Origin: Mycobacteroides abscessus ATCC 19977
GTDB taxonomy: Bacteria > Actinomycetota > Actinomycetes > Mycobacteriales > Mycobacteriaceae
DNA: 64,000 nucleotides
Direction of reading: 5' to 3'
NCBI RefSeq assembly: GCF_000069185.1
Contig: NC_010397.1
Location: forward strand, 930,001 to 994,000
Every line of letters begins with the position of its first letter. Position 1 is the stretch's first letter. The notes beneath the pieces are model-generated. The model saw only the letters and a program-made list of their open reading frames with translations. It was not told the origin of the DNA and did not search any database. Shown here piece after piece: positions 1 through 19,932 of this stretch. A program made the translations under genes and the position numbers.

Positions 1-235
1 TGCCGGTCATCCGGATGTACTCGTCATAGGGGATACCGAGCACGTGAGCGCCGCCGAGCGCGTACGCGGTGCGATCCGGCGCTGAGGGGGCGGCCTTGAC
101 CGTGCCGTCCGGTGCGATCCCGGGAATGGGAGGGCCGGGAACCTGCGGGTCATCGGCGACCGCGGAAGGGATGCCGAAACATCCTGTTACGCAGGCAACT
201 ACCAGCACTGCTGTTCCTGCGAGGAGGTTTCTCAT
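1..235 (-). CDS. Secreted PE/PE-PPE-like protein of the TPP cluster (3' end outside window)
   Basis: Only the first 78 codons are present; the gene runs off the left edge. The start ATG (233-235) has an AGGAG about 8 bases upstream. The protein opens with a signal peptide (MRNLLAGTAVLVVACVTGC), a possible lipobox (VTGC, Cys19) and a possible signal peptidase I site near SAVA-DD. A Pro-rich linker then leads into YALGGAHVLGIPYDEYIRMTG-like sequence. It lies 53 bases downstream of mmpL10 on the same strand. In TPP loci a secreted PE-family protein sits next to mmpL10 and is thought to act as an acyltransferase in the final acylation of trehalose outside the membrane. The assignment rests mostly on position and the signal peptide, because the catalytic part is not in the window. 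Confidence 0.6.
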   Translation of the reverse strand, partial: MRNLLAGTAVLVVACVTGCFGIPSAVADDPQVPGPPIPGIAPDGTVKAAPSAPDRTAYALGGAHVLGIPYDEYIRMTG

Positions 236-288
236 CCGTGCTCCTGACTCAACTTCAATTTCAGTCTCACATACATAACGAGTGCTTG

Positions 289-3200
289 CTAACCTGCCGG
301 CGCGGCGGCCGAGGGCTTCGCGGACGATGTCTGCCGCGCGTTGACCTGCGAAGGCCACCAGTTCGCCTTGCCGACCAATGCCGCGATGGCAGGCACCGTG
401 ATGGTCCGGACCACGAAGGTGTCCAGCAGAATTCCCACACCGATCACGAAGCCACCCTGGACCACGATTCCGATGCTAGAGAACAGCAGACCGCCCACCG
501 ACGCAGCGAAGATCAGTCCGGCGGCGGTGATGACGCCGCCCGTGGAGTTCAGGGCGCGGATGATGCCGTAGCGCACACTGCTCGCCGACTCGTCACGCAT
601 TCGTGACACGAAGAGCATGTTGTAGTCGGCACCGACCGCGACCAGCACCACAAAGGCCAGTGGCGGCACGGTCCAATGCAACTGCTCTCCGAGCAGATAC
701 TGGAATGTCAGTACTCCGATGCCGATCGCCGCGAAGTACGACAACACCACCGAACCAACCAGGTACAGGGGTGCGACGATGGCGCGCAGCAACACCATCA
801 GCGTCAACAGAACGACGATCAGTGTCGCGGCGATGATGAATTGGATGTCGTGCTGGTAGTAGTCGCGCGTGTCGCGCAGCGCGGTGGGGAACCCGCCCAT
901 CGAGATCGTCGCGTCGGCCAGTGTGGTGTTGGGTTGAGCGCCCTTGGCGACATCACTGATCTGGTTGACCTGGTCCATCGCTTCGGGACTGAACGGGTTC
1001 AGCTTCGTCTGCACCAGGTACCGCACGGAGTGACCATCCGGTGAGATGAACGCCTTGGCGGCTCGCTGGAAGTCCGGATTGTTCAACACCTCGGCGGGAA
1101 TGTTGAAGCCCGCCTGGGACGGGTCCGCCGCATTGGTCTTCATGGTCAGCAGGAAGTTCGATGCCTGGTTGAGCCCGTTGACGATCACCTTGATCTGCCC
1201 GACGAGCTGATCTACGCCGCCGGCCACTTGCTGACTGCCGCCGGCCAGGCGGTCGGCGCCCTGTCGCAACTGGTTGAGCCCGGCTTGCGGGCCACCGGGC
1301 TTGTCCAGGCCCATGGCATGCAGTCCGTTGACGACACTCAGTAGGGAGGCGTTGAGCTTGGTGACCGTGGTGGACAGCGTCGCCTTGTTGCCCGGGGAGT
1401 TGCCGAGCTGATGAGCGAGCCGTTCGATCTCATCGAGGCGACCGCTGTTGCGCTCGCCGACCAGCCGCTCGAACTGGCCGCGGGTGTTGCTGCATGAGGT
1501 GTCGGCATCGCAGATCGGATTGCCTTGCAGCGCCGCCAGAACGGGGTTGATCCAGCCGAACATGTCCTTCGCGGCGGAGAAGTTCCACCCCATGTCGTTG
1601 GCCAGCGCGTTGATTTCGTCGACGAGTTTGGCGGCGTTGTCCACGTTCCGTACCAGTTCGTCGCCGCCGGATTTCGTCTTCAACGAGTTCGACGCTTCGA
1701 GCAGGCTCTGCAGACCGGGGGTGATCTTGTTGAGCTGATTACGCAGATCGGTAAGGCTGCCGGCCAGGGTGTTGGCGCCTGAGGTGAGCCGGTTGAGGTC
1801 GCTGCTGCGCTGGTTGATCTGGTTGGAGCCGTCCGCCAGCCGGGTGCCCACGAGTCCGGCCTGATAGGTGGCCCTGAACTCGGGCGGCACCTCGCCGAGG
1901 GGGCGGGTGACACCACTGACCAGGCCGACGTCCGGTAGCTGCGCGATGCGAGAAGCCATCTGCTCCAAGTCGGCGAGAGCCTGCGGAGTGCGCAAGTCGC
2001 GTGGTGACTGAATGAGGATGTACTCGGGGATGGATTGGCTGAGCGGGAAGTGGCGTTCCAGCGCGGCGTAGCCCACCGAGCTCGGCGCCGACGGCGAGAC
2101 GGCCTTGCGGTCGTCGTAGTTATAACGGGCGAGCAGGGCGCAGCTGCCCAGCAGCGCCAGCACCAGCACACTGGCCACCAGGTGAGGAATCGGCCGGCGG
2201 ACGATCCGGATACCCGAGCGCCGCCAGAACTGGGCGGTCAGTTCGCGCCGTGGCTTGACCCACCCGCGGGGCCCGGCCAGCACCAGGATGGCGGGCAGCA
2301 GCGTCATCCCGGACAGGTATGCCACACCGATCCCGATCGCCGACGACACGCCGACCGTTTGGAAGACGCCCATCTTGGCGAAGCTCAACAGCAGGAAGGT
2401 GATGCCCACCGTGGTGGCAGAGGCGGTGATCACCTTGCCGATCGACATCATCGCGGCCCTGACGGCTTGGTCGTAGTTCTTACCCGACCGCAGGTAGTCG
2501 TGATAGCGGCTGATGAGGAAGACGGCATAGTCCGTGCCGGCGCCGGCCAGGATCGCGCTCAAGAACACGATGGACTGGTTCGAGACGCCCGCGCCGGTCA
2601 GCTGCGAATACGCCGCCACCACCGACTGTGCGATGACCAGAGATGAACCGATGGTCACCAACGGCAGCATCATCGTCAGTGCGCTGCGATAGACCAGCAG
2701 GAGCACCGCCAGCACCAGGACGGCGATCGCGATCTCGATCGGCAGCCGGTCTTGCTGGCCCGCGACGGTCAGGTCGGCCACGGTGGCCGCGGGCCCGGTG
2801 ATGTGCACGGTGGTCGGACTGCCGTCGATGCTGTGCTGGATGAGGCTGGTAACCCGGTTGTACGACTCGAAGGCCTTGGGTGTGCCCAACTCACCGGCCA
2901 GACCGACCGGCAGCACCCAGGTCTTGTTGTCCTGACTCGTCAGGAACTTGCGCAACTCGGGAGTACCGATGAAGTCCTGCACCGACACGACGTTGGTCAG
3001 ATCGTGTCGCAGTGCGTCGACCACCTTGCGGTAGCTGTCGGCATCGTCCTTGCCGAGTCCGTTCTCGTTGATGAATACGACCAGCAGAAGATCGTCATTA
3101 CTGGATTCGTGGAACGCCTCGGTCATCTTCTTGGCCGTGACGCTTGACGGTGCGTCCGCCGGCAAGATTGCCAGCGGATGCTTCTCCGCCATCTCGGTCA

Positions 3201-3297
3201 GGGAGGGGAAGGTCAAGGGCAACGCGATGGCCAACGCGACCCAGGCGCCTATCACCACCCATGGCCATCGCACCACGAGATCGGCTAGCCGCCGCAT
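289..3297 (-). CDS. mmpL10: MmpL10-like RND lipid transporter
   Basis: A 1,002-residue inner-membrane transporter of the RND superfamily, MmpL branch. An N-terminal membrane helix (about 12-32) is followed by a large periplasmic domain, a helix bundle (about 185-350), a second periplasmic domain rich in Gln/Asn/Leu helices (about 400-780) and a second bundle (about 800-975). Paired Asp-Tyr motifs typical of the MmpL proton relay appear in both halves: GAGTDYAVFLISR near residue 255 and GADYNMLFVSR near 890. In the TPP and diacyltrehalose pathways MmpL10 carries the acyltrehalose precursor across the plasma membrane for final acylation. Here it lies 33 bases downstream of papA3 and upstream of the PE-like gene, so the three are probably one transcript. 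The name is firm at family level and depends on context for the number 10. Confidence 0.9.
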   Translation of the reverse strand: MRRLADLVVRWPWVVIGAWVALAIALPLTFPSLTEMAEKHPLAILPADAPSSVTAKKMTEAFHESSNDDLLLVVFINENGLGKDDADSYRKVVDALRHDLTNVVSVQDFIGTPELRKFLTSQDNKTWVLPVGLAGELGTPKAFESYNRVTSLIQHSIDGSPTTVHITGPAATVADLTVAGQQDRLPIEIAIAVLVLAVLLLVYRSALTMMLPLVTIGSSLVIAQSVVAAYSQLTGAGVSNQSIVFLSAILAGAGTDYAVFLISRYHDYLRSGKNYDQAVRAAMMSIGKVITASATTVGITFLLLSFAKMGVFQTVGVSSAIGIGVAYLSGMTLLPAILVLAGPRGWVKPRRELTAQFWRRSGIRIVRRPIPHLVASVLVLALLGSCALLARYNYDDRKAVSPSAPSSVGYAALERHFPLSQSIPEYILIQSPRDLRTPQALADLEQMASRIAQLPDVGLVSGVTRPLGEVPPEFRATYQAGLVGTRLADGSNQINQRSSDLNRLTSGANTLAGSLTDLRNQLNKITPGLQSLLEASNSLKTKSGGDELVRNVDNAAKLVDEINALANDMGWNFSAAKDMFGWINPVLAALQGNPICDADTSCSNTRGQFERLVGERNSGRLDEIERLAHQLGNSPGNKATLSTTVTKLNASLLSVVNGLHAMGLDKPGGPQAGLNQLRQGADRLAGGSQQVAGGVDQLVGQIKVIVNGLNQASNFLLTMKTNAADPSQAGFNIPAEVLNNPDFQRAAKAFISPDGHSVRYLVQTKLNPFSPEAMDQVNQISDVAKGAQPNTTLADATISMGGFPTALRDTRDYYQHDIQFIIAATLIVVLLTLMVLLRAIVAPLYLVGSVVLSYFAAIGIGVLTFQYLLGEQLHWTVPPLAFVVLVAVGADYNMLFVSRMRDESASSVRYGIIRALNSTGGVITAAGLIFAASVGGLLFSSIGIVVQGGFVIGVGILLDTFVVRTITVPAIAALVGKANWWPSQVNARQTSSAKPSAAAPAG

Positions 3298-3330
3298 AAA
3301 TTCCTCACCCTCACTCTGATGTCGCCCAAG

Positions 3331-4752
3331 CTACGCGACGCGTCCCCAGTGCCCGGTGTCCGCGACGCGCGCGCACACCGACTTCATGGCCTCCATGTAG
3401 CGCAGGGCTGATTTCTCGGCGATCGGATTGTCGGGATGCATGATCGCCATCGCCGTGCCCTCGCCGTACCGGAATATGTAGATGGTCAGCTGGTAGGAGA
3501 ACCGGCCGTCCGGGTAGATGCCGATGTTGTCGGCCAGGCCCAGCTCGCCCGCCGCGAGGATCGCGTTGAGCGGTGCGGCGCCGCCGTGGAAGAAGTTCGA
3601 CACCGGAAAGTTCGGCTCCGGCCACTTGAGCCAGGGTGCCAGCTCCAGCACGCGGTAGTACGGCACCCGGGCCATGTCCAGGCTGGAATCGAAAGCGGTC
3701 TGGGCCGCGTAGGCGGCGTCGTTGAAAGAGGTTGCCGCGATCGGGACCGTGATCGGGATCAGCCCGGTAAACCAGCCCTGTGTCATGAAGTTGTCGCTAG
3801 CTGTGCGGGAGTCCCGCGGTGTCAGCCCGTAATACGTGACGGCTCCGGTGAATTCGTGTTCGACCAGCCCCAGGCAGGCGAAGAGCCCGCCGACAAACCG
3901 GGCACCGGCTGTCCCGCAGGCGGCGTCGAAGCGGTCCGTCTGTTCGGGGTTCAACAGCAGCAGTGAGGTCATGGTGCTGTTGGTGGCTTCCGCCGGGTTT
4001 CCGAGCGGAAGGGGAAACTCGGGGAAGGTGCCATTGTTGTTTTCGGCAAAGTCAATCCACGCCTGCACCCCCGGCGAGTCCAAGGTCAGCGCCGAGGTGA
4101 ATTCGCGTTCGCGAGTACAGAAGTCGTCGAAGCTGCCGGCGTCCGGAAGGGTAAGTGCCGCACCGCCACTGCTCAACGCGGAGTACATCCCGTTGGCTTC
4201 CATCATCGTAGTGCCGATCAGGGTGGCATCCCCGTGTACGTGATCCATGGCAGCGAAGAACGTGAAGTGGTTCTCGCTCTGGATGATTCCAAAGGTGAAG
4301 CACCCCCACTCCAGCGGACTCGGTATGTCGATGACATGGCTACGTATCTCATCGACCGACATGTGCCCTTGCGTTACAGGGGCGAATTCGATGTCGGCCG
4401 GATCGCTGATCGAATGCCTGATGAACTCGCCGTCGTCGGTGCGCTCGAACCAGCTTCGGAAGGTGTCGTGCCGGCGCAGATACGCGTTGAGGGCGTGGTT
4501 CATGGCGGCGATATCGCAATTCCCAGGAACGTCACAGCTGGCTATGATCTGCCGGGAAAAATTCAGCCCGGCATTGTTGCGTTCGTAGTAATTACGAAGA
4601 TGTTGAGTCTGCATGTAGCTGACCGGCACCGAACTCACAGGTGCCTGCCGGGCTTTTTCGGTGGCCGCGGGAGTGGGGTGCCAGGACGTTACCGTGCCCG
4701 CATTCAACGTCCATTCATCAAGTGCGCCAACCGTTATCGTGCCAATGCGCAA
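3331..4752 (-). CDS. papA3: PapA3-type polyketide-associated acyltransferase
   Basis: A 473-residue acyltransferase of the PapA family (condensation-domain fold), which transfers fatty acyl groups from CoA or PKS onto trehalose. The catalytic motif HxxxD is seen as HVHGDA near residue 170. I chose the TTG start at 4752 because it yields MRIGTITVGALDEW, the usual N-terminus of PapA1/PapA3 proteins, and has GAGAGG upstream; an ATG at 4791 would add 13 residues of unusual sequence. The gene diverges from the PKS over about 300 bases and is followed after 33 bases by mmpL10. This fits the trehalose polyphleate cluster, where PapA3 makes the diacyltrehalose-like precursor. A PapA1/PapA2 role is less likely because only one papA gene is present. 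Confidence 0.88.
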   Translation of the reverse strand: MRIGTITVGALDEWTLNAGTVTSWHPTPAATEKARQAPVSSVPVSYMQTQHLRNYYERNNAGLNFSRQIIASCDVPGNCDIAAMNHALNAYLRRHDTFRSWFERTDDGEFIRHSISDPADIEFAPVTQGHMSVDEIRSHVIDIPSPLEWGCFTFGIIQSENHFTFFAAMDHVHGDATLIGTTMMEANGMYSALSSGGAALTLPDAGSFDDFCTREREFTSALTLDSPGVQAWIDFAENNNGTFPEFPLPLGNPAEATNSTMTSLLLLNPEQTDRFDAACGTAGARFVGGLFACLGLVEHEFTGAVTYYGLTPRDSRTASDNFMTQGWFTGLIPITVPIAATSFNDAAYAAQTAFDSSLDMARVPYYRVLELAPWLKWPEPNFPVSNFFHGGAAPLNAILAAGELGLADNIGIYPDGRFSYQLTIYIFRYGEGTAMAIMHPDNPIAEKSALRYMEAMKSVCARVADTGHWGRVA

Positions 4753-5052
4753 AACGCCGTCCCTCTCGCTCGGCCGGCCCCGTTCCGGCATCTCTCATCG
4801 CTGGCCCAACATACCCTCGGTTTGGTGGCGTGGTCGCCGGTCACACCGAAACCCGGAAACCCCATGCGCCACATCGCATACCGTTAATAACTAGAACTGA
4901 CTGTCCTAGGAACTGTGAAGTTTGGGAACGACAGTGCGCACGATACTTGTTCGGCTAGAGTCGCGTTCGCACCCGTCGATGTCCCGAGTCACATTCTCGT
5001 CCCACGACGTCGAGGCCCACTCTCTCACCTGCCGACGCAAGGAGGCCACAAT
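4753..5052. promoter_or_regulatory. Divergent papA3/pks intergenic region
   Basis: About 300 non-coding bases between the divergent papA3 and pks starts must hold both promoters. The PKS side ends in AAGGAGG seven bases before ATG 5053, a near-perfect ribosome binding site that fixes the PKS start; the frame is open for 46 more codons upstream, but that stretch has no PKS homology. A possible -10 element GATACT lies at 4942-4947. No clear operator symmetry was seen. Confidence 0.5.
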
Positions 5053-16146
<11,094 letters not shown>

Positions 16147-16150
16147 ACCG

Positions 16151-16187
16151 GCGGCGTCCCGGGTAAGTTAGCTACCCGGGACGCCGC
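16151..16187 (+). terminator. Long perfect hairpin after pks
   Basis: Four bases after the PKS stop, a 15-bp perfect stem (GCGGCGTCCCGGGTA with its complement) closes a 7-base loop. No T-run follows, which is common for mycobacterial terminators. It probably ends the PKS transcript before the MFS gene. Confidence 0.75.
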
Positions 16188-16225
16188 GGCGTCCGACAGC
16201 CGGTAATGAATGGAGCGGGTGCGGT

Positions 16226-17500
16226 CTGAGACGTTTTTTCGCAGACATCACGCCGCTGCGCAATACCGATTTCCGGCGCCTGTGGCTGGCCGGAGTGGTC
16301 ACCGTTATCGGGGCGGGACTGACGCTGTTCGCGGTCCCGGTGCAGATCTACGCGCTCACCCAGAGCTCGGCGTATGTCGGGCTGACAGGTGTTTTCGGCC
16401 TGGTGCCACTGGTGGTGTTCGGTCTGTGGGGTGGCGCGCTGGCCGACCGCATGGACCGGCGAACGCTGCTGATCATCACCGCGACCGGACTGGCTGCCTC
16501 GTCGGTGCTGCTGTGGCTGCAGGCCGCATTGTCCGTCGACAACGTGTGGGTGGTGCTGTGCCTGCTCTCGGTGCAGCAGGGGTTTTTTGCGGTCAACTCG
16601 CCCACCCGCGCGGCGGCCATTCCGCGGATGCTTCCCCTGGAGCAGTTGCCGGCCGCCAATGCGCTCAACATGACGGTTCAGCAGTTCGGGTTCATCGCCG
16701 GGCCGTTGCTGGCGGGTGTGCTGCTCAAATGGGTGGATCTATCCACGCTGTACCTGATCGATGCGATCGCGTGCGTGGCGCCGATCTGGGCGACCGTACG
16801 GCTGCACACGATGCCACCGACCGGAGCATCGAAGGATCTACGGGCCAACGGCTCCGGTCTTCAGGACGTGCTGGACGGATTTCGGTATCTGGCCGGGCAC
16901 AAGATTGTGCTGATGTCGTTTGTGGTGGACCTCGTCGCCATGATCTTCGGGATGCCGCGCATCCTGTTCCCGCAGATCGCGCACGAGGGATTCGGCGACC
17001 CCGCCGACGGTGGCACCGTGATCGCGCTGTTGTCTGCCGCGATATCGGTGGGTGCGGTCATCGGCGGGGTGTTTTCCGGGTGGTTCCAGCGGATCGATCG
17101 CCAGGGCTTGGCGGTGGTGGTGAGCATTGTGGTGTGGGGTCTGGCGATGGTGGGATTCGGTCTCACCGCGCACGCACCGCTGCTATGGCTGGCACTGCTC
17201 TTCCTGGTGATCGGCGGCATCGCGGACATGGTGTCGGCGGCCTTCCGCACCACGATCCTGCAGTCGGTCGCCACCGACGATGTGCGAGGCCGGCTGCAGG
17301 GCGTGTTCACGGTGGTGGTCGCCGGGGGACCGCGCGTTGCGGACTTCGCGCACGGTGCGGCCGCCGCTGCGGTGGGTACCACCGCCGCGGCTGCCGGCGG
17401 CGGCGCCCTTGTGGTGGTGGGAGTGATCGTCGCGGCATTGTTGGTGCCGGTGTTCGTGCGGTTCCGGACTTCCACTGAAGCCCAGCTCGACCCGCAATAG
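16226..17500 (+). CDS. MFS exporter
   Basis: A membrane transporter of about 424 residues with roughly 12 hydrophobic helices. The motif-A-like GGALADRMDRRT follows helix 2 and the fold resembles the MFS_3 (EntS/Tap-like) exporters. The frame is open upstream of the first GTG (16295): codons from CTG 16226 read LRRFFADITPLRNTDFRRLWLAG, a classic N-terminus for this family, and GGAG precedes it, so a CTG start at 16226 is proposed. Starting at 16295 would delete most of the first helix. It lies after the PKS hairpin and 9 bases before the DUF2252 gene. The substrate is unknown; a link to TPP export is possible by position only. Confidence 0.82.
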   Translation: MRRFFADITPLRNTDFRRLWLAGVVTVIGAGLTLFAVPVQIYALTQSSAYVGLTGVFGLVPLVVFGLWGGALADRMDRRTLLIITATGLAASSVLLWLQAALSVDNVWVVLCLLSVQQGFFAVNSPTRAAAIPRMLPLEQLPAANALNMTVQQFGFIAGPLLAGVLLKWVDLSTLYLIDAIACVAPIWATVRLHTMPPTGASKDLRANGSGLQDVLDGFRYLAGHKIVLMSFVVDLVAMIFGMPRILFPQIAHEGFGDPADGGTVIALLSAAISVGAVIGGVFSGWFQRIDRQGLAVVVSIVVWGLAMVGFGLTAHAPLLWLALLFLVIGGIADMVSAAFRTTILQSVATDDVRGRLQGVFTVVVAGGPRVADFAHGAAAAAVGTTAAAAGGGALVVVGVIVAALLVPVFVRFRTSTEAQLDPQ

Positions 17501-17509
17501 ATTCACCGT

Positions 17510-18889
17510 ATGGCAACGCTGACGACCGGGGATCTCCGGAGGTTCTCGCGGGAGAAGCAGTTGGAGTTCGGTCGTGGACTGCGCGATGGCATGCCGCGGC
17601 GGCGCCTCGCGGAGCTCTCGGGTGAGCCGCGGCGAGATCCGATCGCCGAGCTTGCCGCACAGAACAAATCCAGGATCCCGTCCCTTGTCCCGGTACGCCG
17701 GGAGCGCATGTCGGAGTCGCCGTTCGCCTTCTACCGTGGGGCGGCCGCGGTGATGGCGGCAGATCTTGCCGGCACCGCCACGACCGGGGTCCTGATTCAG
17801 ATCTGCGGCGACGCTCATCTCTCCAATTTCGGCCTCTTCGCCTCACGTGAGCGCGCATTGTTGTTCGACGTCAACGATTTTGATGAAACCGCGGTGGGGC
17901 CGTGGGAATGGGATGTCAAGCGTCTGGTCACCAGCATGGCGATCCTCGGCCACGATTTCGGGATGTCCGACGACGACGTGCGGCAGACGGCCACCAAGAC
18001 GGCGGCCGCGTACCGCACCCGGATCAACGAGCTGGCCCAGATGTCTGCCCTGGAGCGCTTCTATCTCAAGACCACGGCACTCGAGGTGCTGGATCTGGTT
18101 TCCCGGCTCTCCAAGAGCGCCTCCAAATTGGCCACCGAGACGGTCTCGAAGGCCTCCAGGAACACTTCGCATCGGGCGTTACGCAAGCTCACCACCACCA
18201 CTGTCGACGGTCACTACCGAATCGTGGAGCAGCAGGACATCGCGGTCCGCGTCCCGGAGATTGGCCTGTCCGAGGCGGCCGCGATGGTCGACGAGTACTT
18301 CGGCTCGGTGCCCGAGGATGTGGTCGCCCTGCTGGCCTGTCACCAGTTCCAGGACGCCGTGGTGCGGGTGGTCGGTGTCGGCAGCGTGGGCACGCGCTGC
18401 TATCTGGCGCTGCTCACCGATGCCGACGGTTCGCCGTTGTTCCTGCAGATGAAGGAGGCGTCCGCGTCGGTCGTCGAGGCGTATTTCCCCCAGGAACTGC
18501 GCTGGGAGCACGGGCGCCGGGTGGTGGCGGGCCAGCGCATCATGCAAGCCAGCGGTGACCCCTTCCTCGGGTACGTGACGTCCACCCGGCGAGGCAGCTT
18601 CTACGTCCGGCAGTTCCGGGACATGAAGGGCTCGGTGGACATCACCAGCCTCACCAATCCCGATGACCTGGCTCTCTACGGGTCACTCTGTGCCATCGCG
18701 CTTGCCCGTGCCCACGCCCAGTCAGGTGTTCCGGGTGTGATCGCGGGTTACCTGGGAGGTGGAACGGATCCCAACGCCGCCGACACCGCGTTCGCCGATT
18801 TCGCCGAGGCCTATTCGCGGCGCAATCGCGAGGACCATCAGCGGCTACTCGCGGCCACCGACGAGGAATGGCTGCCGACATCCTCCTGA
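17510..18889 (+). CDS. DUF2252 family protein
   Basis: A 459-residue soluble protein of the DUF2252 family, common in actinobacteria and of unknown function. Diagnostic stretches are FYRGAAAVMAADL, CGDAHLSNFGLFAS and FDVNDFDETAVGPWEWDVKR (residues about 75-140), which resemble the catalytic loop of the protein-kinase/APH fold (HxxN followed by a D-containing strand). The length is typical. It begins nine bases after the MFS stop, so the two are probably co-transcribed. The ATG at 17510 has no strong ribosome binding site, which fits coupling to the upstream gene. A kinase-like role is only an inference from the fold-like motifs. Confidence 0.85.
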   Translation: MATLTTGDLRRFSREKQLEFGRGLRDGMPRRRLAELSGEPRRDPIAELAAQNKSRIPSLVPVRRERMSESPFAFYRGAAAVMAADLAGTATTGVLIQICGDAHLSNFGLFASRERALLFDVNDFDETAVGPWEWDVKRLVTSMAILGHDFGMSDDDVRQTATKTAAAYRTRINELAQMSALERFYLKTTALEVLDLVSRLSKSASKLATETVSKASRNTSHRALRKLTTTTVDGHYRIVEQQDIAVRVPEIGLSEAAAMVDEYFGSVPEDVVALLACHQFQDAVVRVVGVGSVGTRCYLALLTDADGSPLFLQMKEASASVVEAYFPQELRWEHGRRVVAGQRIMQASGDPFLGYVTSTRRGSFYVRQFRDMKGSVDITSLTNPDDLALYGSLCAIALARAHAQSGVPGVIAGYLGGGTDPNAADTAFADFAEAYSRRNREDHQRLLAATDEEWLPTSS

Positions 18890-18951
18890 TGTCCTAATTT
18901 GTGGGGTACCCGACCTGGACGTCATTGCCCAGGTGGCGAACACTGACAGAC

Positions 18952-19932
18952 ATGCGGCGTTCGGTGGTGATTCTGGGGTTCCCCGGGGTTCAGGCTCTGG
19001 ACCTCGTGGGCCCATACGAGGTGTTCGCGACCGCCTCGCGCCATATGACCGGCACTACGCCGGGCTATGACGTGAAGCTGGTCTCGGCCGACGGGGCGCC
19101 GGTGTCCACGGGCTCGGGCATGGAGTTGGTCACCCAGCCCTTGCCGGACCCCGAACCGGGCTGCGACACGTTGCTCCTGCCCGGCGGAATCGGGGTTTCC
19201 GCGGTCCAGCGCGACGCCGCGCTCATGTCATGGGTCCGGGCCGCGGCGCGCGGCGCCCGGCGCGTGGTCAGCGTGTGCAACGGTGCGTTCCTGGCCGCGG
19301 AGGCGGGCCTGCTGGACGGATGCCGGGCCACCACCCACTGGGCGATCGCCGGACAGCTTGCCAGCGAGTTCCCCAGCGTCACAGTCGATCCCGATCCGAT
19401 CTTCATCCGCAGTTCGGACAAGACGTGGACGGCGGCCGGGGTGACCGCGGGGATCGACCTGGCGCTGGCTCTTGTCGAAGAAGATCACGGTGCGGAGGTG
19501 GCCCAGGCGGTCGCGCGCTGGCTCGTGCTGTACCTGCGCCGGCCCGGTGGGCAGTCTCAATTCGCGGCACCGGTATGGATGCCGCGGGCCAAGAGAATGC
19601 CGATCCGGGACGTGCAGGAGGCCATCGAGGCCGAGCCCAGCGGATCGCACCGGGTGCCGGAGCTGGCCCGGCTGGCCGCGATGAGCCCACGGCATTTCAC
19701 GCGGGTGTTCACCGCGGAAGTGGGCGAGGCGCCGTCGGCGTACGTGGAGCGCATCCGGTCCGAGGCCGCGCGCCGTCAGCTCGAGGAGACCGACGACACC
19801 ATGGTGGTCATCGCGGGCCGCTGCGGCTTTGGATCGGCGGAATCCTTGCGCCGCAACTTCGTTCGGCGCATGGGTGTATCGCCCGATCAATACCGCAAAA
19901 CTTTCCAACGAACCGACAGGAGTTCCGTATGA
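18952..19932 (+). CDS. GlxA-family transcriptional regulator (DJ-1/PfpI domain plus AraC HTH)
   Basis: A 326-residue regulator. An N-terminal DJ-1/PfpI domain (about 1-190) has a nucleophile-elbow-like VVSVCNGAFLAAEAG, and a C-terminal AraC/XylS two-helix DNA-binding domain (about 215-320) reads LARLAAMSPRHFTRVFTAEVG and AGRCGFGSAESLRRNFVRR. ATG 18952 gives MRRSVVILGFPGVQALDLVGP, the usual start; the frame is open from 18901 but the extra 17 residues lack homology. Its last codons overlap the start of the next gene by four bases (ATGA), which encodes a stand-alone DJ-1/PfpI protein. The regulator probably controls that gene or senses its product. Confidence 0.9.
   Translation: MRRSVVILGFPGVQALDLVGPYEVFATASRHMTGTTPGYDVKLVSADGAPVSTGSGMELVTQPLPDPEPGCDTLLLPGGIGVSAVQRDAALMSWVRAAARGARRVVSVCNGAFLAAEAGLLDGCRATTHWAIAGQLASEFPSVTVDPDPIFIRSSDKTWTAAGVTAGIDLALALVEEDHGAEVAQAVARWLVLYLRRPGGQSQFAAPVWMPRAKRMPIRDVQEAIEAEPSGSHRVPELARLAAMSPRHFTRVFTAEVGEAPSAYVERIRSEAARRQLEETDDTMVVIAGRCGFGSAESLRRNFVRRMGVSPDQYRKTFQRTDRSSV

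Noticed and set aside
4915..5052. Longer PKS start at ATG 4915
   Set aside because: The strong AAGGAGG site lies directly before ATG 5053 and the extra 46 residues have no PKS-like sequence.
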